Shown here piece after piece: positions 63,855 through 64,000 of a stretch of DNA of 64,000 nt (the stretch's first letter is position 1; the number at the start of each line of letters is the position of its first letter). The DNA comes from Scolanthus callimorphus (lineage: Eukaryota > Cnidaria > Anthozoa > Actiniaria > Edwardsiidae): contig CM066925.1 of assembly GCA_033964015.1 (NCBI GenBank), forward strand, positions 2,493,199 to 2,557,198, read 5' to 3'. The translations under genes were made by a program, and so were the position numbers. Below the pieces are notes generated by a model, which was given only the letters and a program-made list of their open reading frames with translations, had not been told where the DNA came from and did not search any database.

Positions 63855-64000
63855 TAATGATATGATTGTCAAAGTGTACTACTTTTACAAAAACAGTCCA
63901 AAGAAGATGAGAAGGCTCAAGGGGTTAGAAGAAGCTTTGGAAATGTCAGTAAGTCCACCAGTCAAAGCCCAATGTACTGGGTAGTTGGAGCACAAAACAC
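63855..64000 (+). pseudogene. hAT-like (ZNF862-type) transposase fragment, cut by the window edge
   Basis: The plus frame reads INDMIVKVYYFYKNSPKKM then RRLKGLEEAL, a TAG, then LEHKT. In related animal hAT proteins the segment 'FYrxSpKkxrxLxxl' is followed by a conserved Trp-x-x-His (tRWxeHk). Here a TAG stands where Trp is expected (TGG to TAG), which suggests a dead copy. The rest lies beyond the window. Confidence 0.4.

Noticed and set aside
1..64000. tRNA and rRNA genes
   Set aside because: No cloverleaf with A/B boxes and no rRNA-like stretch was recognised on either strand by eye; a tRNAscan-type search would be decisive.

Overview
This is a eukaryotic nuclear window, most likely from an anthozoan cnidarian (stony coral or sea anemone). 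Reasons: short exons with GT-AG introns, AT-rich non-coding DNA, ATGGCGGA-type starts, and mobile families typical of cnidarian genomes (BEL/Pao, CR1/L2-like LINEs, SWIM-domain MULE transposases, YqaJ/SWIM genes, ISL2EU, many MITEs). The assignment is inference; another invertebrate such as a mollusc or lancelet is not excluded. No tRNA, rRNA or CRISPR array was seen.

Layout. 0-5.6 kb: a broken Myb/SANT-like ORF, the 5' end of a minus-strand gene of unknown product, a LINE fragment and a duplicated exon-like unit. 5.6-15.6 kb: one ~10 kb element with ~0.95 kb terminal inverted repeats and a TTA target duplication. It has been invaded by a 3 kb foldback element flanked by TTAA and by a full-length non-LTR retrotransposon. 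15.8-22.5 kb: a multi-exon plus-strand gene with a frame-disrupted 5' half and an intact 3' half that encodes a RING-like finger and a papain-like Cys/Asp-Ser-His region. 23.1-24.6 kb: a terminal-inverted-repeat element filled with a 128-bp satellite carrying CRE and E-box palindromes. 25-33 kb: an ISL2EU transposase remnant, a decayed minus-strand SAP/SWIM/YqaJ gene cut by an 866-bp insertion, and a decayed MULE/SWIM transposase. 33-43 kb: a repeat with a second copy at 53 kb, a minus-strand HMG-box gene start with a nearby C2H2 exon, and fragments of L2, Gypsy and ISL2EU elements.

42-57.8 kb holds the most striking locus. Exons encoding a Ulp1-like cysteine peptidase are followed, on the same strand and in compatible phases over most joins, by Lys-rich, C2H2, MULE DDE, SWIM and PHD modules. 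A young BEL/Pao retrotransposon (43.5-49.3 kb) sits in its large intron. 57.8-64 kb holds several MITEs, a 170-bp near-perfect palindrome, candidate short exons and the start of a hAT-like transposase at the right edge.

Most genes here are mobile or mobile-derived. Probable host genes are the 5' ends at 1.7-2.0 kb and 37.3-37.7 kb. A ~125-bp promoter-like module with four AACGGTC/TTGCCAT repeats lies 65-77 bp upstream of two unrelated start codons (30.3 kb and 37.7 kb). All exon calls rest on reading frames and splice signals read by eye, without alignments or transcripts.
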